The notes under the pieces: generated by a model
Databases searched by the model: none
Seen by the model: the letters and a program-made list of their open reading frames with translations, nothing else
What the model was told of the DNA's origin: nothing
Source of the DNA: Neoroseomonas terrae
Lineage (GTDB): Bacteria > Pseudomonadota > Alphaproteobacteria > Acetobacterales > Acetobacteraceae
Assembly (NCBI RefSeq): GCF_018129025.1
Contig: NZ_JAAEDI010000016.1
Span: 83,718 to 147,717 of the forward strand
DNA length: 64,000 bases
Direction of reading: 5' to 3'
Shown here: positions 33,447 to 46,967 of the stretch, piece by piece
Layout: each line of letters starts with the position of its first letter
Position numbering within the stretch: the first letter of the stretch is position 1
Made by a program: the position numbers and the translations under genes

Positions 33447-34886
33447 ATGGCCGAGAAAATGCTCCAGTTCGTGCGCCTGCAGCAGCGGCAGCCCGACAAG
33501 CGCGATGCCGGGGAGCGCCGTGCCGACTGGGAAGAGGTGTACCGCCCCTTTGCGCAGGAAGCCGCCGCGACCCAGGCCTCGCGCTGCTCGCAATGCGGCG
33601 TGCCGTTCTGCCAGGTGCATTGCCCGCTGAACAACAATATCCCGGACTGGCTGAAGCTGACGGCCGAGGGCCGTCTGGAAGAGGCCTACGAGATCGCCGC
33701 CGCGACCAACACCTTTCCCGAGATTTGCGGCCGCGTCTGCCCGCAGGACCGGCTCTGCGAAGGCAATTGCGTCATCGAGAAGGGCTTCGATTCCGTCACC
33801 ATCGGCGCGGTCGAGAAGTACATCACCGACACCGCCTGGGAACGCGGCTGGGTCAAGCCGCCGAAGCCGGCGATGGAACGTGGCCAGTCGGTCGGCATCA
33901 TCGGCGCGGGCCCCGCCGGCATGGCGGCGGCCGAGCGGCTGCGCGTCATGGGGTACCAGGTCACGGTCTATGACCGGCATGACCGCGCCGGCGGGCTGAT
34001 GATCTACGGCATCCCGAACTTCAAGCTGGAGAAGGACGTCGTGCTCCGCCGCCAAAAGCAGTACGAGGATGGCGGCATCGAGTTCAGCCTGAATGTCGCG
34101 GTGGGCCGCGATGTCACGCTTGGCGAGCTGCGCAACAAGCATGATGCGGTGCTGGTCGCGACCGGCGTCTACAAGGCGCGCGACATCGCCAATCCCGGCG
34201 CGGAGCTGCCGGGTGTGGTCGCCGCGCTGGACTATCTGATCGCCGCGAACCGCAAGGGCCTGGGCGATGCCGTGCCCGAGTTCGAGGGCGGCGCGCTGAA
34301 TGCCGAGGGCCGGCATGTCGTGGTCGTCGGCGGCGGCGACACCGCGATGGATTGCGTGCGCACCGCGGTGCGGCAAGGTGCGGCTTCCGTCACCTGCCTC
34401 TATCGCCGCGACAAGGCGAACATGCCGGGCTCGATGCGCGAGGTGAAGAACGCCGAGGAAGAGGGCGTGATCTTCGAATGGCTGGCGGCGCCCGAGGCGT
34501 TTCTCGGCGGGACGGCCGTGGAGGCGGTGCGCGCGCAGCGCATGCATCTCGGCCTGCCGGACGCGACCGGCCGCCAGCAGGTGGAGCCGATCGCGGGTGC
34601 GCTGTTCGACCTGAAGGCGGACCTCGTCATCAAGGCGCTCGGCTTCGATCCCGAGGATCTGCCGGCCGCCTTCGGTGAGCCCGAGCTCGGCGTGACGCGC
34701 TGGGGCACGCTGAAGGTGGATCACCGCACGATGATGACGGCGCTGCCCGGCGTGTTTGCCGCCGGCGACATCGTGCGCGGCGCCTCGCTGGTCGTCTGGG
34801 GCATCCGCGACGGGCGCGACGCCGCCGACCAGATCCATGCCTACATCCAGGCGCGGGCCGAGTGCCCGGCCATCGCGGCGGAGTGA
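33447..34886 (+). CDS. gltD: Glutamate synthase small (beta) subunit
   Basis: 479 residues. It passes electrons from NADPH through FAD and iron-sulphur clusters to the large subunit. Cys47, Cys50, Cys55 and Cys59 (RCSQCGVPFCQVHCP) and the CGRVCPQDRLCEGNC set bind 4Fe-4S clusters. The FAD fold is at about 149 (VGIIGAGPAGMAAAERL) and the NADPH fold near 290 (VVVVGGGDTAMDCVRTA); the C-terminal FAAGDIVRGASLVVW closes the FAD site. gltB follows after eight bases, so they form one operon. Confidence 0.97.
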   Translation: MAEKMLQFVRLQQRQPDKRDAGERRADWEEVYRPFAQEAAATQASRCSQCGVPFCQVHCPLNNNIPDWLKLTAEGRLEEAYEIAAATNTFPEICGRVCPQDRLCEGNCVIEKGFDSVTIGAVEKYITDTAWERGWVKPPKPAMERGQSVGIIGAGPAGMAAAERLRVMGYQVTVYDRHDRAGGLMIYGIPNFKLEKDVVLRRQKQYEDGGIEFSLNVAVGRDVTLGELRNKHDAVLVATGVYKARDIANPGAELPGVVAALDYLIAANRKGLGDAVPEFEGGALNAEGRHVVVVGGGDTAMDCVRTAVRQGAASVTCLYRRDKANMPGSMREVKNAEEEGVIFEWLAAPEAFLGGTAVEAVRAQRMHLGLPDATGRQQVEPIAGALFDLKADLVIKALGFDPEDLPAAFGEPELGVTRWGTLKVDHRTMMTALPGVFAAGDIVRGASLVVWGIRDGRDAADQIHAYIQARAECPAIAAE

Positions 34887-34894
34887 CAGCCACC

Positions 34895-39433
<4,539 letters not shown>

Positions 39434-39437
39434 CCTG

Positions 39438-39475
39438 GCACACCGCCCACTGAAGCGATTCAGCGGGCGGTGTGC
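39438..39475 (+). terminator. Terminator hairpin after gltB
   Basis: GCACACCGCCC and GGGCGGTGTGC arms with an inner CTGAA/TTCAG pairing make a long stem five bases past the gltB stop. No T-run follows, so it may be partly Rho-assisted. Confidence 0.6.
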
Positions 39476-39559
39476 TGCCATCTTCCGTTCCCATGACGAC
39501 GGGGTAATCTACACCCGTGCGATGCGCGTCCGGCGCGTCGCGAGAAGGGGAGCAGAGTC

Positions 39560-40069
39560 GTGCGCCGTCTTGCCCTGGCCCTGGTGGCCACCCTTGCCAT
39601 GGCAGCGCCCGCGGCGGCGCAGCAGGTCCGCAACCTCGCGTCAAACAATGGCTGGGTCGCCTATACGGCCCAGAGCAATGCCGGACCGCTTTGCGGGATG
39701 GGCACCGAGGCCAACTCCGTCGGCCGCTTCTTCTGGATCAAGGTCGAGCGCCTACGGGGCAACCTGCACGGCTTCATCCAGGTAGGCGACCGGAGCTGGA
39801 ACGTGCGCCAGGAGGCGCAGGGCCGCATCGTCGTCGGCATCGACCGCCAGCGCGCCGAGCTGAACTACACCGGCACCTCGCGGCCCGACATGGTTGAGGC
39901 ATCCTATCGTGGCGCCTTCGAGAACTTCCTCAACTTCGTGCGCGCCTTCGCGCTCGGCAACCGCATGCAGGTATCCTTCCCGGGCGAGGACGTCTCGCCC
40001 TGGGGCGCCAATCTGCGCGGGACGCGCGCGGTGACCGAAGCCTTCCTCAACTGCGCGCGTCGGATGTGA
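39560..40069 (+). CDS. Secreted protein of unknown function
   Basis: 169 residues with a signal peptide (1-21, RRLALALVATLAMAAPAAAQ) and GGGGAG before a GTG start. The mature part begins VRNLASNNGWVAYTAQSNA and has two cysteines (CGM near 45 and the one near the end, NCARRM) that could form a disulfide, plus a beta-rich middle. No known domain. It is probably periplasmic. It is a single gene between gltB and a GST gene on the same strand. Confidence 0.7.
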   Translation: MRRLALALVATLAMAAPAAAQQVRNLASNNGWVAYTAQSNAGPLCGMGTEANSVGRFFWIKVERLRGNLHGFIQVGDRSWNVRQEAQGRIVVGIDRQRAELNYTGTSRPDMVEASYRGAFENFLNFVRAFALGNRMQVSFPGEDVSPWGANLRGTRAVTEAFLNCARRM

Positions 40070-40117
40070 CGCGACGGCTTTGCGCCGGCGCTGGGGGGGT
40101 GGCATAAGCAGCCCATC

Positions 40118-40786
40118 GTGAGGCTGCTTTTCCACCTTCCCCTCTCCCCCTTCTCCCGTAAGGTGCGCCTCGCGTTGGCCGAGAAGCGCATCCCGTTCGA
40201 CATGCGCATCGAGCGCGTCTGGGAACGGCGAGAGGATTATCTGTCGATGAATCCTGCCTGCACCGTGCCGGTGCTGCAGGAGGACAACGGCCTGACGATC
40301 GCCGATTCCACCGCGATCTGCGAGTACCTCGACGAAGCCTATCCGGACATGCCGCTGCTGGGCCGTACCCTGGCCGAGCGTGTGGAAGTGCGCCGCCTGG
40401 TCGCGTGGTTCGACGGCAAGTTCCATGCCGAGGTCGGCATGAACCTGCTGTACGAGAAGCAGATGAAGCGGCTGATGGGGCGCGGCAACCCGGATGCGAC
40501 GGCGATCCGCGCCGGCTACGCCAATCTGCGGCCGCACCTGGAATACATCGGCTGGCTGGCGGAGACGCGGCCCTGGTTGGCGGGCACCTCCCTGACGCTG
40601 GCCGACCTGGCCGCGGCGGCGCATCTCTCGGCGCTCGACTTCACCGGCGATCTCGACTGGACGCTGAATGAATCGGCGAAGGATTGGTATGCGCGGATGA
40701 AATCCCGCCCGTCCTTCCGCCCGCTGCTGACGGACCGGGTCAGCGGCGTGACACCGCCGGCGCACTACGCGGACCTCGATTTCTGA
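40118..40786 (+). CDS. Glutathione S-transferase family protein
   Basis: 222 residues, GTG start. The thioredoxin-like N-terminal domain (1-80) has SPFSRKVRLALAEKRIPF, with a Ser in the catalytic position, and the cis-Pro and glutathione site in NPACTVPVLQED and IADSTAICEYLDE. The all-helical C-terminal domain (90-222) includes WLAGTSLTLADLAAAAHLSA, the conserved hydrophobic staple motif. Substrate unknown. No operon partner is evident. Confidence 0.92.
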   Translation: MRLLFHLPLSPFSRKVRLALAEKRIPFDMRIERVWERREDYLSMNPACTVPVLQEDNGLTIADSTAICEYLDEAYPDMPLLGRTLAERVEVRRLVAWFDGKFHAEVGMNLLYEKQMKRLMGRGNPDATAIRAGYANLRPHLEYIGWLAETRPWLAGTSLTLADLAAAAHLSALDFTGDLDWTLNESAKDWYARMKSRPSFRPLLTDRVSGVTPPAHYADLDF

Positions 40787-40907
40787 CGTTACCGAGGGCC
40801 GGCGGCTGAGGGCTTTTTTTCCGTCAGATGCCGGGCGCCTCGGCTCGCGCCGCGTGGGCGGTTTGTGTCGTGTGTGGTGCGGACGCAGTCCGATGGTGCT
40901 GGCGGCG

Positions 40908-41723
40908 CTACCGCACCGGCCCGGCCTCGATCAGCGCCATGTTTTGCGCCGCGAGGTCCGCGGCCGCTCCATCCGGCGCCAGTTCCACCACCCGTTCCCA
41001 ATCGGCGCGCGCGCCAGCCGCGTCGCCTTGCGCCTGCCGGATGATGCCGCGCTCCAGCAGCGCCTCGACATTGTCCGGTTCGAGCCGCAGCGCATGCACC
41101 ACGCTCTCCGCCGCCGGGCCGAGCCGTTCCAGCCGTCGCAGCGCGGAGGCGCGGATCACCCAGGCCTCGGCGAAGGACGGTTCGGCCGCGACGACCTGGT
41201 CGAGATCGGTCAGCGCCTCCGCCGGGCGGTTCAGCGCCAGGGACGCCATGGCCCGTTCGGCCAGCAGCTCGGGATTGGCCGGCGTCAGCGCCAGGGCGAG
41301 CGACAGCGCCGCATGGGCGCGCTCCGGTCGGCCGGCGGCGATCCAGGCCTCCCCTGACTGACCGAAGACGGCAGCGCGCGCGGCGATGCCCGCGCGGCTG
41401 CGCGTCGCGATGCGCTCCAGGGCTTCAGCGGCGCGTTCCGCCTCGCCCAGCGAGAGCATGGCGAGCGCCGCGCAATGCGCCGCCGCTTCGCCGCCGCCTT
41501 CCATGGCCCAGGAATCCGCGAGGCTGCGGGCGCCCTCGGGGTCCTCGTCCAGCATCTGCAGGCAGCGCTCGTATTCCGGCGCATCGGTCAGGCGCGGAGG
41601 GTCGGGCGGGGTGGGCAGGGCCTCGTCGATGCCGGGGCTGGCGGACAACCACCACCATGCGCCACCCCCGGCCACGATGAGCAGCATCGCGGCCCCGGTC
41701 AGCAGGAGGCGGAATGGCGTCAT
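40908..41723 (-). CDS. Membrane-anchored tetratricopeptide-repeat protein
   Basis: 271 residues. One N-terminal transmembrane helix (about 4-25, FRLLLTGAAMLLIVAGGGAW) is followed by about five TPR units (70-265), seen in repeats such as ERAHAALSLALALTPANPEL, AEALTDLDQVVAAEPSFAEA and AAESVVHALRLEPDNVEALL. TPR domains bind partner proteins; the periplasmic side is likely. The ATG at 41723 is at the start of the signal/anchor; longer frames upstream overlap the divergent SDR region. The partner is not identifiable from position. A T-run at 40815-40821 lies beyond its 3' end. Confidence 0.82.
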   Translation of the reverse strand: MTPFRLLLTGAAMLLIVAGGGAWWWLSASPGIDEALPTPPDPPRLTDAPEYERCLQMLDEDPEGARSLADSWAMEGGGEAAAHCAALAMLSLGEAERAAEALERIATRSRAGIAARAAVFGQSGEAWIAAGRPERAHAALSLALALTPANPELLAERAMASLALNRPAEALTDLDQVVAAEPSFAEAWVIRASALRRLERLGPAAESVVHALRLEPDNVEALLERGIIRQAQGDAAGARADWERVVELAPDGAAADLAAQNMALIEAGPVR

Positions 41724-41782
41724 GCCGGGCAATCTAGTGCCCGCTGCGCAGCCGTGCCAGATCACGACCGTGGGAGGTAGCC

Positions 41783-42649
41783 ATGCTTCTGGTGGTGGGA
41801 CTCGGCTTTGCCGGTACGGCGGTGGCGAAGGCTGCGGCAGCGGCGGGCCTTCCGGTCGCCGGGACGGCACGGGAACCCGGCACGGCCGCACCGGTGCCGA
41901 TCATACCCTTCGCCGGCGCCGGGGAGGCGTTCCGCGCTGCGACGCATCTCCTCCTCACCGCGCCGCCGGGGGAGGTCGGCGATCCCACGCTGCTGGCGCA
42001 CCGCGCGGCGCTGGAGGCGGCGCTCTCGGCCGGCACGCTGCGCTGGGTCGGCTACGTCTCGACCACCGGTGTCTATGGCGATCGGGGCGGCGCGGAGGTG
42101 GATGAGGCGACGCCCCCCGCGCCTGGCCAACCGCGCAGCCGGCGCCGCGTGGCGGCCGAGCAGGCCTGGCGCGACGTCACGCGGGGGCGCGCGGCGCTCG
42201 ACCTGATGCGTGCCGGTGGCATCTACGGACCCGGGCGCTCGGCGATCGATGATCTGCGGGCCGGCACGGCGCGGCGGATCCTCAAGCCCGGCCACGCCTT
42301 CTCCCGCATCCATCGCGACGACATCGCCGGCGCGGCGCTCGCCGCGATGGCGCAGCGCCGCGCGCCGGAAGCGCGCGTCCTGCATCTGGTCGATGATGAG
42401 GCGGCCGAAAGCGCCGCTGTCACGGAGTACGCCGCCACGCTGCTCGGCGTGCAGCCGCCGGCGGCGATCGCCTTCGAGGCCGCCCGCGAGACGATGTCTC
42501 CCATGGCGCTGTCCTTCTGGTCGGAGAACCGTCGCGTCGCCAATGCGGCCACGAAGGCCGCGCTCGGCATCGCCTGGCGCTACCCCACCTATCGCGAGGG
42601 CCTAGCCGCCATCCTCGCTGAGGAACGGCGCGAGCGTCTCGCCCAGTAG
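41783..42649 (+). CDS. NAD-dependent epimerase/dehydratase-like protein (extended SDR)
   Basis: 288 residues with GGGAGG before the ATG. The Rossmann start is short ([20 protein letters not shown]) and reads GLGFAG, as in the YeeZ-like/SDR_a group. YVSTTGVYGDRGG gives the catalytic Ser/Thr and Tyr; SRIHRDDIAGAA is the substrate-domain motif. The substrate is unknown; NADP(H) or NAD(H) use cannot be decided. Its last 48 bases overlap the 3' end of the converging hydrolase gene. Confidence 0.85.
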   Translation: MLLVVGLGFAGTAVAKAAAAAGLPVAGTAREPGTAAPVPIIPFAGAGEAFRAATHLLLTAPPGEVGDPTLLAHRAALEAALSAGTLRWVGYVSTTGVYGDRGGAEVDEATPPAPGQPRSRRRVAAEQAWRDVTRGRAALDLMRAGGIYGPGRSAIDDLRAGTARRILKPGHAFSRIHRDDIAGAALAAMAQRRAPEARVLHLVDDEAAESAAVTEYAATLLGVQPPAAIAFEAARETMSPMALSFWSENRRVANAATKAALGIAWRYPTYREGLAAILAEERRERLAQ

Positions 42650-43354
42650 CGCGAGGTCCTGCGGCCGCGACAGACGGTGGTCGCCATCCTTGATCAGGTG
42701 GACGCGAACATCGTCGCCCGTCAGCGCCTCGGCGATGCGCAGCGCATGTTGCCACGGGACGTCTGGGTCGCGCTGCCCTTGCAGGATGCGCACCGGCACC
42801 CCGACCGCGAGCGGTCCGCGCAGCAGCAGGTTCTCGCGACCGTCCTCGATCAGCGCGCGCGTGATGGGGTAGGGGGCGCCGTACTCGCTCGGGCGGTGCC
42901 AGACGCCGTCGCGCTCGATCGCCGCGCGGATCTCGGGCGTGAATTCGGCCCACATCAGGTCCTCGGTGAAGTCCGGCGCCGGTGCGATGCCAACCAGGGC
43001 GCGCACCGCCATCCGGCGCGCGAGCAGCAGCGCGATCCAGCCGCCCATGGACGATCCGACCAGCACCTGCGGTCCGGGCGTCAACGCAGCGATAACGCAG
43101 GCGGCATCCGCGGCCCAGCGGCCGATCGTGCCGTCCACGAAGCGGCCTTCCGACGCGCCGTGCCCCGAATAGTCGAAGCGCAGGAAGGGCGCGCCGCGCG
43201 CCGCGCACCAGCCGGCGAGGAACTCCGCCTTGCTGCCCGTCATGTCCGAGTTGAAGCCACCGAGGAAGACCACGCCGGTGCCGCTGCCGGCGATGCGACG
43301 CCAGGCGAGGCGGACGCCGTCGCTGCGGTCGAGGGTGCCGGTTTCCTCCTTCAT
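42602..43354 (-). CDS. Alpha/beta hydrolase
   Basis: 250 residues. The nucleophile elbow is GSSMGG, preceded by the oxyanion region FLGGFNSDMTGSKA; the acid Asp is in RDPDVPW and the catalytic His in DGDHRLS. LRFDYSGHGASEG is typical of the lipase/palmitoyl-thioesterase-like group. Start at 43354; 40 upstream codons are open without support. It ends by overlapping the opposing SDR gene. Substrate unknown. Confidence 0.9.
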   Translation of the reverse strand: MKEETGTLDRSDGVRLAWRRIAGSGTGVVFLGGFNSDMTGSKAEFLAGWCAARGAPFLRFDYSGHGASEGRFVDGTIGRWAADAACVIAALTPGPQVLVGSSMGGWIALLLARRMAVRALVGIAPAPDFTEDLMWAEFTPEIRAAIERDGVWHRPSEYGAPYPITRALIEDGRENLLLRGPLAVGVPVRILQGQRDPDVPWQHALRIAEALTGDDVRVHLIKDGDHRLSRPQDLALLGETLAPFLSEDGG

Positions 43355-43454
43355 GGTGCGGCCGTTGGAGAGAGATGCCGCCGCCCGCCAACCCTTATCC
43401 CGGCCGAGGCCGCGCGGCGGAGCATCTTGAGCTGCCAGACCGCCCGCCGCGCCG

Positions 43455-44621
43455 TCATGGCCGTGGCAATCCACGCCGCGTCAGCGACGCGAACAGCGCG
43501 CCCGTCCCGAATACCCAGGGCGGGCATTCATCCGTGCGGTCGACCTCGTTCACCAGCGCACCCAGTCGCGGCGAGGCGACGCGCACCACGTCGCCTTCCT
43601 TGTGCGTGAAGCCCATCCCTGCCGTGCCGCGGTCCTTCGAGGGTGAGAAGGGCGTGCCGAGATACAGCACCGCGCCGTCCGGGTATTGGTGATGGGCGCC
43701 GATCATCTGCCCGACGATCGCGGTCGGGTCGCGACTGATCGAACCGACCGCGCCGCGTTCCTCCAGCGCGAAGCCGTCGGCGCCACTGATGGTCAGGGTG
43801 ATCTCGGCCCGGCGGACGTCCTCCAGGGTGAAGCCTTCGTCGAACAGCCTGATCATCGGGCCGAGCGCGGCGGAGGCGTTGTTGTCCTTCGCGCGGCCGA
43901 GCAGCAGCGCGCTGCGCCCTTCCACATCGCGCAGGTTCACGTCGTTGCCGAGCGTCGCGCCCTGGATGCTGCCGCGGCTGTTCACCACCATCACCGCCTC
44001 CGGTTCCGGGTTGGACCACTGGGACGCGGGATGCACCCCGACCTTCGATCCGGTGCCGACGGCGGCCATCGGCGCGCACTTCGTGAAGATCTCGGCATCC
44101 GGGCCGATGCCGACCTCGAGGTACTGGCTCCACCAGCCCTTCTCGACCAGCGCGGCCTTCACCTTCATCGCCTCGGCGCTGCCGGGAACCAGGTTGGCAA
44201 GATCGTCGCCGATGATGGCGCGCACCTCGGCGCGAACGGCTTCGGCGCGGGACGCATCCCCGCGGCAGCGTTCCTCGATAACGCGCTCCAGCATGGATCG
44301 CACATAGGTGACGCCGGCGGCCTTGACCGCCTGCAGGTCGATCGGCGCGAGCAGCCATGGCTTCGCCGGATCGCGTGCGTCATGCGCGGAATTCGCCAGC
44401 AACGCATCGAGGTCGATCGCCATCGGCACGCCGCGTGTCCGGATGCAGGCGGCTGGCGTCTCGGACTCCATCCAGCGGGACATCGTGCCGAACTTCAGTG
44501 TCATGTCGAAGGCTGCGCCGCCGATGAAGCCGATGATGGAGGGGCCGTCGGCCGTCATCACGCGCGCAGCGAAATTGCCTTGCATGAAATCCGCCGGCAG
44601 GCACGTGCGGTCCAGTCGCAT
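43455..44621 (-). CDS. Fumarylacetoacetate hydrolase-family protein
   Basis: 388 residues. The C-terminal FAH fold (about 150-380) has the metal ligands in EVGIGPDAEIFTK and the lattice VGVHPASQWSNPEPEAVMVV, and NDVNLRDVEGR. The longer N-terminal part resembles the sugar-acid dehydratase subgroup (for example 2-keto-3-deoxy-arabonate dehydratase) rather than the classical tyrosine pathway enzyme. No signal peptide. It lies in a stretch of organic-acid genes with a Bug receptor next on the same strand, 99 bases away. Confidence 0.85.
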   Translation of the reverse strand: MRLDRTCLPADFMQGNFAARVMTADGPSIIGFIGGAAFDMTLKFGTMSRWMESETPAACIRTRGVPMAIDLDALLANSAHDARDPAKPWLLAPIDLQAVKAAGVTYVRSMLERVIEERCRGDASRAEAVRAEVRAIIGDDLANLVPGSAEAMKVKAALVEKGWWSQYLEVGIGPDAEIFTKCAPMAAVGTGSKVGVHPASQWSNPEPEAVMVVNSRGSIQGATLGNDVNLRDVEGRSALLLGRAKDNNASAALGPMIRLFDEGFTLEDVRRAEITLTISGADGFALEERGAVGSISRDPTAIVGQMIGAHHQYPDGAVLYLGTPFSPSKDRGTAGMGFTHKEGDVVRVASPRLGALVNEVDRTDECPPWVFGTGALFASLTRRGLPRP

Positions 44622-44720
44622 CGGAGCTTCTCCCCCCGTTCCCTCCGCACAGGCTGGCCGGACTGCGGGGAACTGTGAAGAGGGGGCGGCCCGACGATTT
44701 GGGGAGGAGCGGGCGTGGCC

Positions 44721-45713
44721 CTACTGCGACAACTGTCCTGACGCTTCCAGCAGTGGCTTCCACCGCGCCACCTCCGCCTGCCAGAAGGCCTGCGCGCCGG
44801 CCGGGGTGGTCCGTTCGCCGGTGGCGGGGATGCTGCCGAGTTCGACCATGCGCCGCGTCACCGCTTCATCCCGCAGCGTGGCGAGCAATGCGCGGTTCAG
44901 CCGTGCCACGATCGGCGCCGGCGTGCCGCCGGGCGCGAACAGCATGTTCCAGCCGGACATGCTCATCGCCGGCAGCCCCGCTTCGGCGGTGGTCGGCACA
45001 TTGGGCAGGGCAACGGCGCGCTGGGGCGTGCTGATGGCATAGCCGCGGATGGCACCGGCGCGGATCTGCTCGGCGTTGTTGGTCGTCTGGTCGCAGCCGA
45101 GGTCGAGCGTCCCGGACATCAGGTCGTTCATCACCGGCGCATTGCCGCGATAGGGCACGATGGTGACCGGCGTGCCGATGGCCGAGATCAGCAGCAGGCT
45201 GCAAAGATGGCTGGTCGAGCCGACCCCGGCATTGCCGAGGTTCAGCCGCAGCCCCTCCCGCCGCACGACGGCGGCGAGTTCCATGAGGTTGGCGGCGGGG
45301 AAGTTCGGCCGTGCGATGATGGACATCGGCACTTCGTTCACCATGCCGATCGCTTCGAGCGCCATGGGGTTGAAGCCGGGGTTGCGGATCAGCGTCGGGA
45401 TCGTCGCCTGGGCCAGGCTGCCGAACAGGATGGTGTAGCCATCGGGCCGTGCCGCAGCGACGCGCGCCTGCCCGATCGATCCGCCGGCACCGGAGGCGTT
45501 CTCGACCACCACGGGCTGGCTGAGATCGGCGCTGAGTGCCGGGGCGATCAGCCGGGCGATGATGTCGGCGGGGCCGCCGGGGGCGAAGCCGACGACCATG
45601 GTGATGGGGCGGCTGGGGAATTCGGCGGGCGCACCACCCTGCGCTGCGGCTGTGCCGGCCAGGATGGCCGAGAGCGCAAGCCCCAGCACCCCGCGACGCG
45701 CTGTCCTGAACAT
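44721..45713 (-). CDS. Tripartite tricarboxylate transporter (Bug/TctC) receptor
   Basis: 330 residues with a signal peptide at 1-25 (RRGVLGLALSAILAGTAAAQ). The mature protein shows family blocks: FPSRPITMVVGFAPGGPADIIAR, VVENASGAGGSIG, GYTILFGS and VTIVPYRGNAPVMNDLMSG. Bug proteins capture carboxylates or other small acids in the periplasm for TctAB-type carriers. The membrane subunits are absent here, as often with the expanded Bug sets of Acetobacteraceae and Burkholderiales. GGGAGA precedes the ATG at 45713. Divergent from a second Bug gene. Confidence 0.93.
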   Translation of the reverse strand: MFRTARRGVLGLALSAILAGTAAAQGGAPAEFPSRPITMVVGFAPGGPADIIARLIAPALSADLSQPVVVENASGAGGSIGQARVAAARPDGYTILFGSLAQATIPTLIRNPGFNPMALEAIGMVNEVPMSIIARPNFPAANLMELAAVVRREGLRLNLGNAGVGSTSHLCSLLLISAIGTPVTIVPYRGNAPVMNDLMSGTLDLGCDQTTNNAEQIRAGAIRGYAISTPQRAVALPNVPTTAEAGLPAMSMSGWNMLFAPGGTPAPIVARLNRALLATLRDEAVTRRMVELGSIPATGERTTPAGAQAFWQAEVARWKPLLEASGQLSQ

Positions 45714-45992
45714 GAACCATCTCCCGATTTCGTTGCGCGGGAGCGTCGCAGCATTGGCGGTGGCTGCAAAGGGCTGCGACGGTCGAATCGGTGGCCGCTG
45801 CGACGAGTTGTCGCCGCGTTGTGCCCGCGCTGTCGCCCGCGTGGCGCTGCGGCGGGAACGCCGGACGACGACGGCGCGCAGCATGCCGCGCTCTGCCGGG
45901 AGGGTAAGGGCGTGCTGCTGGCGGATGGACGGGCGCCGCGGCAGCGTCCACTCTCCGCGGCATAACCACAATAGCGCCTGGAGGACCCCGTC

Positions 45993-46967
45993 ATGACCAC
46001 TCGCCGCGCCGCGCTCGGCACCATCGCCGCCACGGGCGCACTCGCCCTGCCGCGCATTGCCCATGCCGCCTGGCCGGCCGATCGGCCGATCGAGGTCGTC
46101 GTTCCCTATCCGCCTGGCGGCGGCGTCGACACCATGGCGCGCATGGTGCTGCCGGCGGTGCAGAACCGGCTGCCGGGCGCGCGCTTCATCGTGACGAACC
46201 GCGCCGGTGCGGGCGGGCAGCTCGGCTGGGAGGTGGTGTACAACGCGCCGGCCGACGGCTTCATGCTGGCGGCGACGTCGGTGCCGGCGATGGTGACGTA
46301 TCCGATGGAACGCACCACCCGGTACAAGGCGATGGACTTCACCTTCATCGCGAATGTCGTGGATGATCCTGGCGGGTTGTTCGTCTCGCCGAACTCGCCG
46401 CTGCGCACGCTGGAGGATCTGGTTGCCGCGGCGAAGGCACGGCCGGGGGCGATCAGCTACGGCACCACGGGCATCGGCTCGGATGACCACCTGCTTGTGC
46501 TGGGCCTCGAGGACAAGCTGAGCCTGCCGCCGATGACGCATGTGCCGTTCAACGGCATGGCGCCGCTGTCGACTGCGCTGGTCGGCGGGCATCTGCAGGT
46601 GGGTGCGTTCAACATGAGCGAGGGGCTCGCGCTGCTGCGCGACAACCGCATCCGCTGCCTGGGGCAGGCCGCGGCCGCGCGCTGGTCCGGCACGCCGGAG
46701 GTGCCGACCTTCAAGGAGCAGGGCGTGGACCTGATCAGCGGTGCGACGCGCGGCATCGTCGGCCCGCCCAACATGCCTGCCGAGATCACCGCGCGGCTGG
46801 AGACGGCCTTCCGGCAGGCGCTGGCCGACACCGACTTCGTGCGGGAGGCCGAGCGGATGGGCCTGCCGCTGGCGCCGCGCATCGGCGCCGATTTCCGCAA
46901 CGACATCGCGGCGCTGGAGGTCGAGTTGCGCGGCCTGTGGCAGCGCCGGCCCTGGAAGGAATCATGA
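45993..46967 (+). CDS. Tripartite tricarboxylate transporter (Bug/TctC) receptor
   Basis: 324 residues. A Tat-like signal (TTRRAALGTIAATGALALPR) precedes PADRPIEVVVPYPPGGGVDT, NRAGAGGQLG, and PMTHVPFNGMAPLSTALVGG, the Bug family blocks. The twin Arg and the following stretch fit export by Tat. Its last four bases overlap the start of a malate/lactate-dehydrogenase-type gene, so the bound acid is probably the substrate of that enzyme. It is divergent from the first Bug receptor; the gap of 279 bases holds both promoters. Confidence 0.93.
   Translation: MTTRRAALGTIAATGALALPRIAHAAWPADRPIEVVVPYPPGGGVDTMARMVLPAVQNRLPGARFIVTNRAGAGGQLGWEVVYNAPADGFMLAATSVPAMVTYPMERTTRYKAMDFTFIANVVDDPGGLFVSPNSPLRTLEDLVAAAKARPGAISYGTTGIGSDDHLLVLGLEDKLSLPPMTHVPFNGMAPLSTALVGGHLQVGAFNMSEGLALLRDNRIRCLGQAAAARWSGTPEVPTFKEQGVDLISGATRGIVGPPNMPAEITARLETAFRQALADTDFVREAERMGLPLAPRIGADFRNDIAALEVELRGLWQRRPWKES

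Noticed and set aside
40800..40835. Run of seven Ts after GAGGGC as a terminator
   Set aside because: No convincing stem precedes the T-run on either strand.
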